Origin: a virus
Length of the DNA: 54,341 bases
Strand: one strand, 5' to 3'
IMG/VR virus record: IMGVR_UViG_3300013126_001949
Location: 1-54,341 of that record
Shown here: positions 7,527 to 17,519 of the stretch, one piece after another
Layout: every line of letters begins with the position of its first letter
Position numbering within the stretch: the first letter of the stretch is position 1
Notes under the pieces: generated by a model
What the model saw: only the letters and a program-made list of their open reading frames with translations
Told to the model about the DNA's origin: nothing
Database searches by the model: none
Position numbers and translations under genes: made by a program

Positions 7527-8539
7527 AACGAATTGGCTTTGCCTGTAAGTGGATAGATTACCCTCATCAAGTAGATGGTATTCATCCTCGAGATGATTGT
7601 AAAAAATACAACACCGGGGCAACTACAGTGTCCTGGCTTAACCGTCAAACAAAGGATAAGGCAGTAGAAAAATTATGGTCACTAGTCAAACAAAATATAC
7701 TAGCAGCACGAACATTAGTGGAAAAGGTAGGCACTCTTGATGGAGAACTTAGAATGGTTCGTTTATCAAGTGATCTCTTACCAGTATATACAGAGCCTAC
7801 TTGGAGTTGGTTTTGGCGTGAGCCTGACGTTGTTAGCTATGCTGAAAAACACTTTGCCGAGGTTGGTAGCATTGCTAGGCAGCGTGATGTGCGTCTCAGC
7901 TTTCATCCAGGTCAATTCACAGTTTTGGCTTCAGCTGATGATGACATTGTTAACCGTAGCATAGAAGAATTTGAATATCACGCTGATATGGCTCGCTGGA
8001 TGGGCTATGGACGTGAATTTCAAGACTTTAAAATTAATGTACACATTAGTGGTCGTCGTGGTCCAGACGGTGTGCTAGCAGCCTATAAACGCTTAAGCCT
8101 AGAAGCACGTAATTGTATCACTATCGAAAATGAGGAGATTAGTTATGGACTCGATGATTGCCTTCAACTTAGCAATGTTATTCCTATTGTTCTTGACATA
8201 CATCATCATTGGATTCGTGAAGGAGAGTATATCCAAAGAGGAGATGATCGTGTTAAGAGGGTTATCGATAGTTGGCGCGGCCGGCGCCCTGTTTGCCATT
8301 ATAGCGTTAGTCGCGAAAATATTCTAACAGAACACTGTGATAAGACTAAGCCAGACCTAGCACAGTTACTAGAGTCTGGTCATAAAAGGCAAAAATTACG
8401 GGCACATAGTGATTTTATGTGGAACACTGCCGTAAATGATTGGGCCTACACTCACTGGCAGTGGGCCGATCTTATGGTAGAGAGTAAAGCTAAAAACTTG
8501 GCTAGTTTTAAACTACACCAGCACTTTAAACAGCTTTAG
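7523..8539 (+). CDS. uvsE: UV DNA damage endonuclease (UvdE/UvsE family)
   Basis: This is a full-length 338-residue TIM-barrel protein with family motifs: GFACKW at the N-terminus, RLSFHPGQF, the metal-ligand strand ITIENEE, and VLDIHHHW. UvdE nicks DNA 5' to pyrimidine dimers and other lesions, starting repair independent of photolyase. It overlaps the sugar gene by 4 bases (ATGA), so translation is coupled to the nucleotide-sugar operon although the function is unrelated. It meets the next gene tail to tail with a 14-base overlap and no visible terminator between. Confidence 0.9.
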   Translation: MKRIGFACKWIDYPHQVDGIHPRDDCKKYNTGATTVSWLNRQTKDKAVEKLWSLVKQNILAARTLVEKVGTLDGELRMVRLSSDLLPVYTEPTWSWFWREPDVVSYAEKHFAEVGSIARQRDVRLSFHPGQFTVLASADDDIVNRSIEEFEYHADMARWMGYGREFQDFKINVHISGRRGPDGVLAAYKRLSLEARNCITIENEEISYGLDDCLQLSNVIPIVLDIHHHWIREGEYIQRGDDRVKRVIDSWRGRRPVCHYSVSRENILTEHCDKTKPDLAQLLESGHKRQKLRAHSDFMWNTAVNDWAYTHWQWADLMVESKAKNLASFKLHQHFKQL

Positions 8540-8804
8540 GCTTTCTTGTTCTTTTAGGTGCAGCAGCCTCTACTTTAGGGGCTGTCTTTTTGACTGCTTT
8601 TTTTACAGGTGCTTTCTCTGCTACTACCTTAGGCTTAGGTGTTCTTTTAGCCTTAGGTTTGGCTTCAACTTCTGGCTTATCACTTGTTGGAAAAGCAAAA
8701 ATATTATCTGCTACTGGGGCTGGTACAGACTTAACTTCTTCTTTAGCTGCTGCTTTTTCTTGTTCTGTAGGGAAGCCAAAAATTTCTTTAAGTTTCTTTA
8801 ACAT
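8526..8804 (-). CDS. Small Lys/Ala/Pro-rich basic protein, histone H1-tail like
   Basis: The 92-residue product starts with a short amphipathic segment (MLKKLKEIFGFPTEQEK). It continues as a long low-complexity tail of Lys, Ala, Pro and Val, including KPKAKRTPKPK and KKAVKKTAPK. The composition resembles histone H1 C-terminal tails and suggests nucleic-acid binding or a disordered virion component; no catalytic domain is present. An AAGGAG ribosome site lies correctly before the ATG on the minus strand, which supports a real gene. It is downstream of another minus-strand gene and probably shares its transcript. Confidence 0.7.
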   Translation of the reverse strand: MLKKLKEIFGFPTEQEKAAAKEEVKSVPAPVADNIFAFPTSDKPEVEAKPKAKRTPKPKVVAEKAPVKKAVKKTAPKVEAAAPKRTRKPKAV

Positions 8805-8843
8805 CTTAATCTCCTTGAATGGATATAGTAGTATATATCTATT

Positions 8844-9131
8844 TTATAATTTGCTAATATCTTCTAGGCTACTAGCCTTCATATCCCATATTTGTGTTTT
8901 CTGCATACGTTTTTTCTGTGCAAATCGTTTACTGTCACAACGATTACATACATGAAAATAATTATTGTTTAACCGTTTTGGGTCCATTGATCCACGAACT
9001 CTAGTAAAAACTTCATTACAATTATCACACCGTAATACCACAATAGCACGTTTTTTTACGTATTCGTGAATCCTACCTGTTTTACTAGGCCTACTATAAG
9101 TATTATTCTCATATATGATCTTAATAAACAT
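8844..9131 (-). CDS. Small zinc-binding (double CxxC) protein
   Basis: The 95-residue product carries two CxxC pairs, Cys35/Cys38 (CDNC) and Cys62/Cys65 (CNRC), with a His at 60, in a strongly basic context. This suits a treble-clef or zinc-ribbon domain as in HNH-like or DNA-binding proteins. The HNH catalytic residues are not evident, so I do not call it a nuclease. A TATAAT at 9158-9153 on the minus strand is a possible -10 element, but no good -35 is visible. It and its downstream neighbour form a two-gene island opposite to the surrounding genes. Confidence 0.65.
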   Translation of the reverse strand: MFIKIIYENNTYSRPSKTGRIHEYVKKRAIVVLRCDNCNEVFTRVRGSMDPKRLNNNYFHVCNRCDSKRFAQKKRMQKTQIWDMKASSLEDISKL

Positions 9132-9168
9132 ACATTATTTACTTGCATTAAGATTATAAAAACCTTTT

Positions 9169-9176
9169 GATAAATA
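9169..9176 (+). promoter_or_regulatory. T4 late-type promoter octamer
   Basis: GATAAATA lies only 5 bases before the ATG of the Fe-S protein gene. Two minus-strand genes lie immediately upstream, so plus-strand transcription must restart near here. With usual T4 late spacing the RNA would begin at or within the start codon, implying a leaderless message or initiation from an unseen upstream site. Confidence 0.5.
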
Positions 9177-9181
9177 AAATT

Positions 9182-9541
9182 ATGATAAACATTAGCGATT
9201 CAGCACGTATTAAAATAGAACAACTTCTATTAGAGGAAAACAATCCTAACCTGTTCTTAAGAACATTTGTACAAGGTGGTGGTTGCAGTGGGTTTAGCTA
9301 TGGCTTTACTTTTGATGAAGATCAATCAGATGATGATTTTGAATTTCCCATAGGATCAACTAGAGTACTTGTTGATGCAATGAGTATGCAATATCTAAAT
9401 GGTGCTGAAATAGACTATAAAGAAAGTCTAGAAGGTGAGTCATTTGTTATTCGTAATCCTAATGCACAAACTACCTGTGGTTGTGGATCAAGCTTTAATG
9501 TCAGTGATGACTTTTATGATGGCATAGACTATAATGGCTAG
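9182..9541 (+). CDS. A-type iron-sulfur cluster carrier (IscA/ErpA/HesB-like)
   Basis: The 119-residue protein is full length for the family and has the three conserved cysteines: Cys35 in GGGCSGF and Cys99 and Cys101 in [10 protein letters not shown]-type carriers hold and deliver Fe-S clusters to apoproteins in the cytoplasm. Homologues are frequent in marine T4-like phages, where the client is unknown. I start at the internal ATG because the longer frame begins at a TTG inside the late promoter octamer. No Shine-Dalgarno sequence precedes this ATG. The end overlaps the giant fibre gene by 8 bases, which suggests co-transcription with virion genes. Confidence 0.88.
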   Translation: MINISDSARIKIEQLLLEENNPNLFLRTFVQGGGCSGFSYGFTFDEDQSDDDFEFPIGSTRVLVDAMSMQYLNGAEIDYKESLEGESFVIRNPNAQTTCGCGSSFNVSDDFYDGIDYNG

Positions 9542-12500
9542 AAGAGAAATTGATATCGGTATTGTTGGCAACGATGGTACTGGTGATAGTATTCGTGAAG
9601 CTTTTAGGAAAGTTAATGATAACTTTAAAGAAATGTATGCGGTCTTTGGCCAAGGTGGCAATATAAAGCTTCAAGACTTAGACAATGTAGTAATAGAAGG
9701 CCGTGCTATATTTACTGGTATCACTACTGCTAGTGGATTGATGTTAGCCACAATCACTCCTAATGACGGAAGTGCATCATTTACTAGGCAAGTCAATGCC
9801 ACTGATAATGTAACTAATCAAATAACTTGTGATAGCACAATTAATTTTAGTGTAAATGATAAAATTGTTTTTACTGGCAGTGTATTCGGTAATGTTGATA
9901 GTGGAGACACTTACTATATTAATAGTGTAATTGACACTAACAATTTTACAATATCATTAACTCAAGATGGTTTAGGTATCAATAGAGTATTAACATCTGA
10001 TAATACTGGACAAACTGTTAGACCTAGAGTAATGGTAAGTGGTCCTGGTATTGCTATTGATATGGCTGAACAGGATAAAATTACTATTAGTAATATTGGT
10101 GGTACACTGTCTGCTGATGGCACTCCTACTCTACAAGTACCACTTAATGCTGGTGGTAATATTATAGCTAACTTAGGAGCACCTACACAGGCCAAGGTTG
10201 ATAGTTTTAATAGTTTATATGGTAATGCTGAAAATGGCGGTGTTTTTATTACTTTAAACGATGTGGCTATAACTAAAGGCTACGGTGATAAAAACTATAT
10301 TAGAAAAACTGGTGGTGGTGCTAGTGGACAAATTAGAGCTAGAAGTGAACCTCTAAACAAAAACGAATATACTATAACAATAGATGAATACAGTAATACA
10401 GGAAATATTGTTGTAGAGAATCATGGTTATGATAGTGGCATAGATGGTGCTGCATATACATATACATCATCTACCGTAGATGCTACTGGTTTAAAAACTT
10501 TAATCTACACTACAGATTCTACATTTCAAGCAGGTAAAAGTTATAAAATATTAAATATTGGTACCACTAATTTTACACTATTGGGAGCTAAATCTAATAG
10601 TGTAGGCGAAGTTTTTGTTGCTACTACATCCACAGGAGCAGGTACTGGCCAAGTCAAACCTGTATACTTTTTAAGATTTGTAGATGAAGATAGCTTTAGC
10701 GTACACTATACTTCAGATGATGCTAATGATAATAAAAATAAAATATTAATAACAGCCATTGATCCAGATGCTGTAGAAACTTTGACAGACGCTTACTTAC
10801 TAGATTATTTACAAGGTAATTGGGTAAGTACTGAGGTATTGCCTAGAATAAGTGTAGTACGCCGTCAAGGTGATGATATGACGGGTCCGCTTACTTTACA
10901 CGATCACCCAGATCCTTTTGAAGGAATTGGTACACCAAATGGGCCAAATGATTTACAAGCAGCAACCAAATATTATGTAGATAATAGTAGCTTTGCTAGT
11001 AAGCTTAATCTATATGTTACTACTAATGGTAGTGATTTGCAAAGTAATACCCCACCAGGTAAAGAAGGTAGAAGTTGGGCATATGCTTTTGCTAGTATAG
11101 GTAAAGCCTGTGAACGTGCAGAGTACTTAATGAGTATAGCAGAAGTTGAAACAGGTCCTTATAGACAACTTATTGCATATAATAATGGAGCAAGTTTAAG
11201 CGTAGTGAGTTCATATATACCAGCAAGTCCTGGATCTTTAGCCACTATTAAGTTTACTAATAATGCAGGCGACGAGGTAGATCAAGGTGCATCAAATGAT
11301 ATCAGCCCTGGTAAATTATTAGTGGGAAGATTAAGTGGTGCTAAAGGTATTGTTACTCAATATTATGGAGATGATGGCACTGGACAAGGCTTGGATTATC
11401 TTGAACTTAAAGATGTAGCAGGCACATACATTCCTGGTGAAAATTTAGAATTTGGTAACAGAGTTCGTAACTTACATATTACTATTCACGTGGAAAGTGG
11501 AGTATACGAAGAAGATTATCCAATCAAACTACCACCTAATACTGCTATAGTTGGTGATGAATTTAGAAGAGTATTAGTAAGACCACGAGATCGTATCAGT
11601 CAAAGCCCATGGGTAGATACTTGGTTCTTTAGAAATACACAATTTGATGGATTAAGTATTGTTAATTTTAATAATCCTGAACCAAAAGTACACTTTGTAG
11701 ACACTAATCTACAAGGATGGTTTAGTCATCATTATTACAAGAAACCTGGACTTCCATTAAATCCAGGACCTAAATATGATAATCTCGGTAACTATACACA
11801 AGCTGCCAATTTAATATCTAACAAGAAACAAGAAATCCAAGATGCTGTAGTTTTTCAAATTAATACTTTATTAGGTGCAGGTAACGCTTTAAATTCTATT
11901 AATGAAGCAAAAAGTAAAAGAGATACTGGATTTATCATTGATGCTATTGTATCCGATTTGATAGAAGGTGGCAATGAAAAAATTGTAAACCTACAGGAAG
12001 TCTTTAGTCAAGTAACTACATTAAGTACAATATGTAAACAAGGTATTTTATATATAGCTACTTATATTAACACAAACATAATAAGCACTAGACCCACGGC
12101 AGAAAAAACTCTTATAACAAATATGATCAATAGATTATATTTTGGATTTAATTCAGCATATAATACTCCAAAAAATAATAAAGATATGGATGTATTCTTA
12201 TGTAACGATGCTACTATTGTAAGACAAATTACTTGTCAAGGTCATGGCGGATTTATGATGGTACTTGACCCTGCTGGCCAAATATTAACAAAGAGCCCAT
12301 ATTGTCAACAAAGTGGTAGTTTTAGCGGCAGTTTGAACAAACATGCCTTTAGAGGTGGGCAATATATAGATGGTTTTTGTGGCAACTTAAAACCAACAGT
12401 AGTTGAAAAGCTTAGTGATTATAGATTAAAGATTACTGATATTCCACGTGAACCTGAAATGCCTACTTCATTTTTTATAAATGGAGAACGATTTAAAGTT

Positions 12501-12857
12501 AATAGTTGGTTACCTAGTAATACTGCTAAAGTAAATGCAGGTGAGATTATGCGTTTGAATAAAAATTTTGTTCAAGCACAAACAATAAGCTACCTTAATA
12601 CCTTAAACGTAAAATATAGCTTAAGTGAATTTACCATATATATTAATAGAATTATAGAAGCTTTAATATTTGATACTACCTATGTAGGAAATATTAAAAC
12701 TACTATGGCAGCAAGAAAGCTTTTCAAATTAGACGATTTAAGCCTAAGAATAGCACCTAATCAAAAAATACTTTTACTATCTTTAATTAACTATATTAAA
12801 AGTAGCTACATTACTATATTGGCCAATGATGTTGACGCAACGGTAACAACTAATTAA
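9534..12857 (+). CDS. Giant virion fibre/baseplate protein, N-terminal part (ends at an in-frame TAA)
   Basis: The 1107 residues begin with a short adaptor-like motif [19 protein letters not shown] that recurs in other fibre genes here. There follow beta-rich repeats, a [13 protein letters not shown] segment often seen in phage fibres, and a pectin-lyase-like stretch around residues 490-700 ([18 protein letters not shown]). The reading frame stops at TAA 12855-12857. It then continues open in the same frame for 25 codons to the ATG of the next frame and on to 16649. Both halves look like one fibre protein of about 2370 residues. Either the gene is genuinely split or the stop is a mutation or assembly error. 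Confidence 0.8.
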   Translation: MARREIDIGIVGNDGTGDSIREAFRKVNDNFKEMYAVFGQGGNIKLQDLDNVVIEGRAIFTGITTASGLMLATITPNDGSASFTRQVNATDNVTNQITCDSTINFSVNDKIVFTGSVFGNVDSGDTYYINSVIDTNNFTISLTQDGLGINRVLTSDNTGQTVRPRVMVSGPGIAIDMAEQDKITISNIGGTLSADGTPTLQVPLNAGGNIIANLGAPTQAKVDSFNSLYGNAENGGVFITLNDVAITKGYGDKNYIRKTGGGASGQIRARSEPLNKNEYTITIDEYSNTGNIVVENHGYDSGIDGAAYTYTSSTVDATGLKTLIYTTDSTFQAGKSYKILNIGTTNFTLLGAKSNSVGEVFVATTSTGAGTGQVKPVYFLRFVDEDSFSVHYTSDDANDNKNKILITAIDPDAVETLTDAYLLDYLQGNWVSTEVLPRISVVRRQGDDMTGPLTLHDHPDPFEGIGTPNGPNDLQAATKYYVDNSSFASKLNLYVTTNGSDLQSNTPPGKEGRSWAYAFASIGKACERAEYLMSIAEVETGPYRQLIAYNNGASLSVVSSYIPASPGSLATIKFTNNAGDEVDQGASNDISPGKLLVGRLSGAKGIVTQYYGDDGTGQGLDYLELKDVAGTYIPGENLEFGNRVRNLHITIHVESGVYEEDYPIKLPPNTAIVGDEFRRVLVRPRDRISQSPWVDTWFFRNTQFDGLSIVNFNNPEPKVHFVDTNLQGWFSHHYYKKPGLPLNPGPKYDNLGNYTQAANLISNKKQEIQDAVVFQINTLLGAGNALNSINEAKSKRDTGFIIDAIVSDLIEGGNEKIVNLQEVFSQVTTLSTICKQGILYIATYINTNIISTRPTAEKTLITNMINRLYFGFNSAYNTPKNNKDMDVFLCNDATIVRQITCQGHGGFMMVLDPAGQILTKSPYCQQSGSFSGSLNKHAFRGGQYIDGFCGNLKPTVVEKLSDYRLKITDIPREPEMPTSFFINGERFKVNSWLPSNTAKVNAGEIMRLNKNFVQAQTISYLNTLNVKYSLSEFTIYINRIIEALIFDTTYVGNIKTTMAARKLFKLDDLSLRIAPNQKILLLSLINYIKSSYITILANDVDATVTTN

Positions 12858-12932
12858 GATATATTTGATCAAGTTATAGAACCTTCATTAAGTGTAGAAA
12901 CTAATGACGCAAGAACTATTGTTACTAATCTA
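12855..12932 (+). other. In-frame TAA and open linker joining the two fibre frames
   Basis: The TAA and the next 25 sense codons are in the frame of both the upstream and downstream fibre ORFs. The linker translates to a natural-looking sequence (starting DIFDQVIEPSL) with no further stops. No Shine-Dalgarno sequence is present before the ATG at 12933. TAA is one base from CAA, GAA, AAA, TCA and TTA. Confidence 0.75.
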
Positions 12933-15900
12933 ATGGATAATTTATATGATATAGTCGATGATGGCATAGAAGTTGCTGATGATTTAGATTATCCAGAATT
13001 TATACTACAATTAGAAGCTAACTCACTATTTGCCAGTATTAACCCTAGCACTATTACGCTAATAACCCCTGGTAATACCAGTATGTTAAGTAATGACTTT
13101 ACACAGGTTAATGACTTAGGTTATGGTATTGTAACTAATAATAAAGGTCTGGCAGAATGTGTTAGTGTATTCAGTTACTATACATATACCAGTATGTTCA
13201 GTGCTAATGGGGGACAGATACGTAGTTTAAATAGCAGTAGTGCTAATGGTGAATATGGTCTAGTAGCCTTAGGATCAGATCCGTTAGAAGTTCCTGATAC
13301 TGTTAACCTAGCTGATAATTTAATTCAAGTTGCTAAAGTAGTAAAGACTGGTCCATATATTAACTCAGGATTAGAAACAACATTACAATTTTACATAGAT
13401 AACTTTCAATATGCACCATATAATGTTAGTGTAGTTGAAATTGATCACGGTGGTGAGATAGGTGCTGTTAGATATGAAATGAGTAATGTATCTGTGGCAG
13501 AAACTGATGGTAGTGGCAACCCAACTATACTCAAAGTAAACTTAAATACCAGCGGCAATAATGAAAGTTCCACAAGTGGCTTGAAAGCAGACTTAACTGA
13601 TAATCAAAATGTTATTATCAGATCAGGACAAAACTTACGATTCCTAAATGTTTTAGAGACTAACCCAGTTAGACCAAGTACAGCACTAACATTTGAAGGT
13701 GATCCAGACTTAGCAAATGCTCCTGTGTATAGAGTAATAGCATATAATACTACGAGTCCTATCGGTGAGCCGTTAAATCCGCCAGCACCAGCCTTACAAG
13801 ATGAAGCTATATTAACTACTGATACAACATATAACTACATAGCTTTAGTTATAGATCTTGCAAGAACTGGATTTTCGGATCTATCTAACCCTGGTAAAAC
13901 TTTAGGTGCCACGGCTGGTGATATACGTATAGCCATTGAACAAATAGCAACCCCCACTACCCTAGCTAGACTTAATACAGGCCAAATGATTACTGCATGG
14001 GACGGTAAAATGCATCGTGTTGTAAGCTATACAAGTGCTATAGATAATATTCCATCAACTCCTGTAAATTATGGTATAGTTGAACTAGCTGAACTAGCAA
14101 CACCAATAAACATTAATACTAGCCCAGTGGCTAGTGGTATACAAAGCCCTCTTACTACTACAGTGACCGATGGAACCGTAAGACTACGTTGTGGATTGGC
14201 GGCGGGCGAGCAGGCCAATATTAGAGTAAGAATTAGTACATTAAGAGCTACAGGTCACGACTTTTTAGATATAGGCACTGGTGGTTATAATAGTAGTAAC
14301 TATCCTACTAAAATATTTGGAAATCCAACACCACCTAGTCAAGCTAGAGAAGTAGAAGAAAGAACCAGTGGTCGTGTATTTTATGTTAGTACAGATCAAA
14401 ACGGTTTCTTTAGAGTAGGTAGATTCTTTACCGTAGACCAAGGTACTGGTACTGTTAAGTTTGCTGCCAGTATTGCTCTAAGCAATTTAGATGGTTTAGG
14501 TTTTAAGAAAGGTACTGAGATTAGTGAATTTAGTGACGATGATAGATTTACAGATGTTGCTAATGATGCAGTACCTACAGAGTTTGCTACTGATGGATAT
14601 ATCAGTTATAGACTAGGACTTACACGTAATAATGGCATTATACCACCTGCGCAAAGAATTGGTCCAGGATATTTACCATTGAATGGAACAATTGGTCCTA
14701 TAAATGATATTAGTTGGGGTGGATATAAAATAACAAGTTTAGGTGATCCTAATAATTTATCCGATGCAGCTAACAAAGGATATATTGATGATTTAGTTAG
14801 TAGCTTTGATAGCTTAAGCAAAAAAATAGATGTAATCACTACTAGTGCTGAAAAAGGAGATGTTTTAGTTAGCTTTGGAAATATTATTGGTAGTGAAATA
14901 ATTAAAGGATTTGCAAGTGCCAAAGTTGCAGGAGACTTAGAATCAAGCATAACTAGTGGAGCGACAAGTACATTGACCGTGGCTATACCAGCTACTGGAT
15001 CTATTAATGAAATAACTTTAGTTAATGCTAGTGATTTCCCAGTTGACGGATATGTATTAATAGATGAAGAAGTTTTCTATTACGGTAATAAGACTGGCAA
15101 TGATCTTCAAATAGTAACTAGGTTAAGTTTAGAAGATAACGACATCAATGCTAAGTTTAACAATGGATTTACAAGACCACACAGTACAGGTGCTACTGTT
15201 ATTAGTTTAAACAAACTAGAACTAAATCAACAAATTCGTGCAGGATCTATAGTTAATGCTGATGTAAATGTCAATGCCGGTATATTACAAAGCAAATTAT
15301 CAATGAGGCTAGCTGAAACTTTTCCAGAATCTGATCCTATTAATGGTTGGGCTAAAACTGATAAAGATCAAGAAGATTGTGGATTGTCTAACTTTAGTGA
15401 TCTTAACTTTGAAGTAGATCGCGGATTTGTTAGAATAAAAAGTAAGGGTATAGCACACAGTGATATAGATAATGTTGCCGCAAGATCAGTACTAGGGAAT
15501 GAAACTAGCACTGCTAGCTCTCCAACTAGTATACCATTCGCTACAGTGTTTCAAAAAGGTGTTAGAGATAGTTTAACTAATGCTGGTGTAACACCTGCTA
15601 AAAGATATGTATGGGGCAGTTTACAATTAGCGGCTGAAGAAGATAGTACTCAAGCTGCTGTAGAATATACTACAAATGCTACAGGTAATACAATAGTTCA
15701 AAGAAAAAATAATGGACGTACCCAGCTAACTGGCATAGAAACAGATGGTGAAATACCTGTAATTACATTTAGTGGTAGTGTTAAAACGTCTACTCCTGTT
15801 GTATATATGGGTCAATGGACTGCTGGAGATAGTGCTAGTCTACATGCTACCAGTGCTACAAGTGCAAATAATATTAACGGTGGTGTACAAGGTTCATTAT

Positions 15901-16649
15901 TATATCAATCAGCTGCTAATACTACTGCATTACTGGCTCCAGGTACATCAGGTCAAATTCTTAAAACTAATGGAGCTAATAGTAATCCAAGTTGGGCCAA
16001 TGTTAGTGACCTAAGCGTGGGTACTGCGGCTAGTCTGGCCAATTCTTTAACATTTAGTAATAATGGATCTGGTGCGAGTAGTGGTTCATCATTTAATGGT
16101 TCTAGTGCTGTAACCATAAGTTATAATAGTCTAGGAGCTGCTAGTGCAGGACATACTCATACTAGTTTAACAAGTTTAACAGAAATAAGTACAGGTGGAT
16201 CAAGTATAGCTGGTATTATTACGGGCGCTTGGACTCTAACTAGTGGTAGTAGTTTACAGGCCACCTACGCTGACTTGGCAGAATGGTATACTAGTGATGG
16301 AAAATATGAACCAGGTGTAGTATTAATATTTGGTGGTTCTAGAGAAACTACTAGTACAAACATATTTGCTGACACAAGAGTAGCAGGTATAGTGACTACT
16401 GACCCTGCTTATACTATGAATAACAAACTTGCTGACCAGCCTAATACAGTATGTATAGCATTACAGGGTAGGGTGCCTTGTCGTGTAATAGGTAGGATAA
16501 GAAAAGGAGACCTACTTACTACTAGTGCCACTGCTGGATATGCTATTAAAGCTAGTAGCCCAATAGTAGGATCAATTATAGGTAAAGCTCTTGAAGATAA
16601 AGATAGCTTAGGCACAGGTGTTATTGAAGTGGCTGTAGGGAGAATGTAA
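12933..16649 (+). CDS. Giant virion fibre protein, C-terminal part
   Basis: The 1238 residues are beta-rich and Asn/Ser/Thr/Gly-rich. Towards the middle comes the fibre segment GYLPLNGTIGPINDISWGG followed by LGDPNNLSDAANKGYID, a motif common in marine phage fibres. Near the C-terminus lie Gly/Ser-rich repeats with HTHTSLTSL and then a terminal domain starting YADLAEWY, followed by YEPGVVLIFGG, which caps many tailed-phage fibres. There is no ribosome site before the ATG, and the frame runs back in register into the upstream fibre gene, so independent translation is doubtful. The stop overlaps the next gene (TAATG). Confidence 0.78.
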   Translation: MDNLYDIVDDGIEVADDLDYPEFILQLEANSLFASINPSTITLITPGNTSMLSNDFTQVNDLGYGIVTNNKGLAECVSVFSYYTYTSMFSANGGQIRSLNSSSANGEYGLVALGSDPLEVPDTVNLADNLIQVAKVVKTGPYINSGLETTLQFYIDNFQYAPYNVSVVEIDHGGEIGAVRYEMSNVSVAETDGSGNPTILKVNLNTSGNNESSTSGLKADLTDNQNVIIRSGQNLRFLNVLETNPVRPSTALTFEGDPDLANAPVYRVIAYNTTSPIGEPLNPPAPALQDEAILTTDTTYNYIALVIDLARTGFSDLSNPGKTLGATAGDIRIAIEQIATPTTLARLNTGQMITAWDGKMHRVVSYTSAIDNIPSTPVNYGIVELAELATPININTSPVASGIQSPLTTTVTDGTVRLRCGLAAGEQANIRVRISTLRATGHDFLDIGTGGYNSSNYPTKIFGNPTPPSQAREVEERTSGRVFYVSTDQNGFFRVGRFFTVDQGTGTVKFAASIALSNLDGLGFKKGTEISEFSDDDRFTDVANDAVPTEFATDGYISYRLGLTRNNGIIPPAQRIGPGYLPLNGTIGPINDISWGGYKITSLGDPNNLSDAANKGYIDDLVSSFDSLSKKIDVITTSAEKGDVLVSFGNIIGSEIIKGFASAKVAGDLESSITSGATSTLTVAIPATGSINEITLVNASDFPVDGYVLIDEEVFYYGNKTGNDLQIVTRLSLEDNDINAKFNNGFTRPHSTGATVISLNKLELNQQIRAGSIVNADVNVNAGILQSKLSMRLAETFPESDPINGWAKTDKDQEDCGLSNFSDLNFEVDRGFVRIKSKGIAHSDIDNVAARSVLGNETSTASSPTSIPFATVFQKGVRDSLTNAGVTPAKRYVWGSLQLAAEEDSTQAAVEYTTNATGNTIVQRKNNGRTQLTGIETDGEIPVITFSGSVKTSTPVVYMGQWTAGDSASLHATSATSANNINGGVQGSLLYQSAANTTALLAPGTSGQILKTNGANSNPSWANVSDLSVGTAASLANSLTFSNNGSGASSGSSFNGSSAVTISYNSLGAASAGHTHTSLTSLTEISTGGSSIAGIITGAWTLTSGSSLQATYADLAEWYTSDGKYEPGVVLIFGGSRETTSTNIFADTRVAGIVTTDPAYTMNNKLADQPNTVCIALQGRVPCRVIGRIRKGDLLTTSATAGYAIKASSPIVGSIIGKALEDKDSLGTGVIEVAVGRM

Positions 16650-16945
16650 TGACCATAAGAATAGTTAATATTGGACAGGCTGATAAGGGTAACGGGGATC
16701 CAATTCGTACAGCATTTGATAAAATTAATAAGAACTTTCAAGACTTAGATAATATTGTAGAAGATTTAACCTTTAATGTTGCTGCCATAAATGGTGCTAA
16801 CAGTGTAAACGAGTTTGATTTTGGAAAAATACAGCTTAATAATATAACAAGCCCTTTACAATTATTATTTTTAACAAGTACTATAGACTTAGGCTATATT
16901 ACAGATCCTACTTTAATAGACTATGATGCAGGCAATATAGAGTAA
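16649..16945 (+). CDS. Small fibre-associated protein with the NGD/AF-K-N-NF adaptor motif
   Basis: The 98-residue product starts with VNIGQADKGNGDPIRTAFDK and INKNF. This is the same short motif that opens the giant fibre gene and two other genes in this cluster. The remainder (about 65 residues) has no recognised domain and ends acidic. The start ATG overlaps the stop of the giant fibre (TAATG), so it is almost certainly co-translated. It may attach to the same site as the larger fibres or act as a trimming subunit; that is inference. Confidence 0.7.
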   Translation: MTIRIVNIGQADKGNGDPIRTAFDKINKNFQDLDNIVEDLTFNVAAINGANSVNEFDFGKIQLNNITSPLQLLFLTSTIDLGYITDPTLIDYDAGNIE

Positions 16946-16953
16946 ATATTAAA

Positions 16954-17517
16954 ATGGCCAATTTAATACAACTAAGACGAGATTCATCAATTGCTTGGAA
17001 CAATGTTAATCCTGTTCTAAGTCAAGGTGAACCTGGTTTTGAAATTGATAGTGGTAGGGTAAAAATTGGTGACGGTATTAATACTTGGAGTGATCTTCCT
17101 TACATAAAAACTTTAGAATTACCACCTAACGCCGAAGGATACTTAGCCAATGATGGTGATGGCAATATAAGTTGGAATATTATACCAGAACGCTTTAGTG
17201 GTGATTATGCAGACCTAACTGGTAAGCCTAACTTCGCCAATGTGGCCACTAGTGGAAATTATAATGATTTAAACAATAAACCATTTATACCAACAGATTT
17301 AAGCCAAATAACTGATACTACCGATCAATTAGGCATTGTAAGACAATTTAATTCGATTGCTGAAAGTTTAATTGGTTTTGATTTTGGTACTATAATAGGT
17401 ACTAATGTAGCAACAAAAATAGAATGGATATTATTATCAATTGATATTGATAATGGAACTATAACTCAACCTGTAAACATTAACCACGATGCAGGTCCAA
17501 TTGATTTAGGGAGCTAG
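16954..17517 (+). CDS. Short tail-fibre protein with tropism-determinant-like N-terminus
   Basis: The 187-residue product opens with the widespread fibre module IQLRRDSSIAWNNVNPVL, then GEPGFEIDSGRVKIGDG and W-x-x-L-P-Y, which resembles the N-terminal domain of the Bordetella phage major tropism determinant. Two YxDLxxKP repeats follow (YADLTGKP and YNDLNNKP), typical of phage fibre shafts. The C-terminal 55 residues resemble the tail of the preceding small protein (FDFGTIIG, NHDAG), hinting at paralogy. It lies 8 bases after the previous gene in the same late cluster. Confidence 0.75.
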   Translation: MANLIQLRRDSSIAWNNVNPVLSQGEPGFEIDSGRVKIGDGINTWSDLPYIKTLELPPNAEGYLANDGDGNISWNIIPERFSGDYADLTGKPNFANVATSGNYNDLNNKPFIPTDLSQITDTTDQLGIVRQFNSIAESLIGFDFGTIIGTNVATKIEWILLSIDIDNGTITQPVNINHDAGPIDLGS

Positions 17518-17519
17518 AA

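Noticed and set aside
8130-8327. Hydrophobic plus-strand frame inside the UV endonuclease gene
   Set aside because: It looks like a membrane protein but has no ribosome site and overlaps conserved UvdE motifs in another frame.
14606-14950. Long minus-strand open frames within fibre genes
   Set aside because: They lie wholly inside well-supported plus-strand genes, lack ribosome sites, and have the hydrophobic low-complexity composition expected from antisense reading of Asn/Ser/Gly-rich genes.
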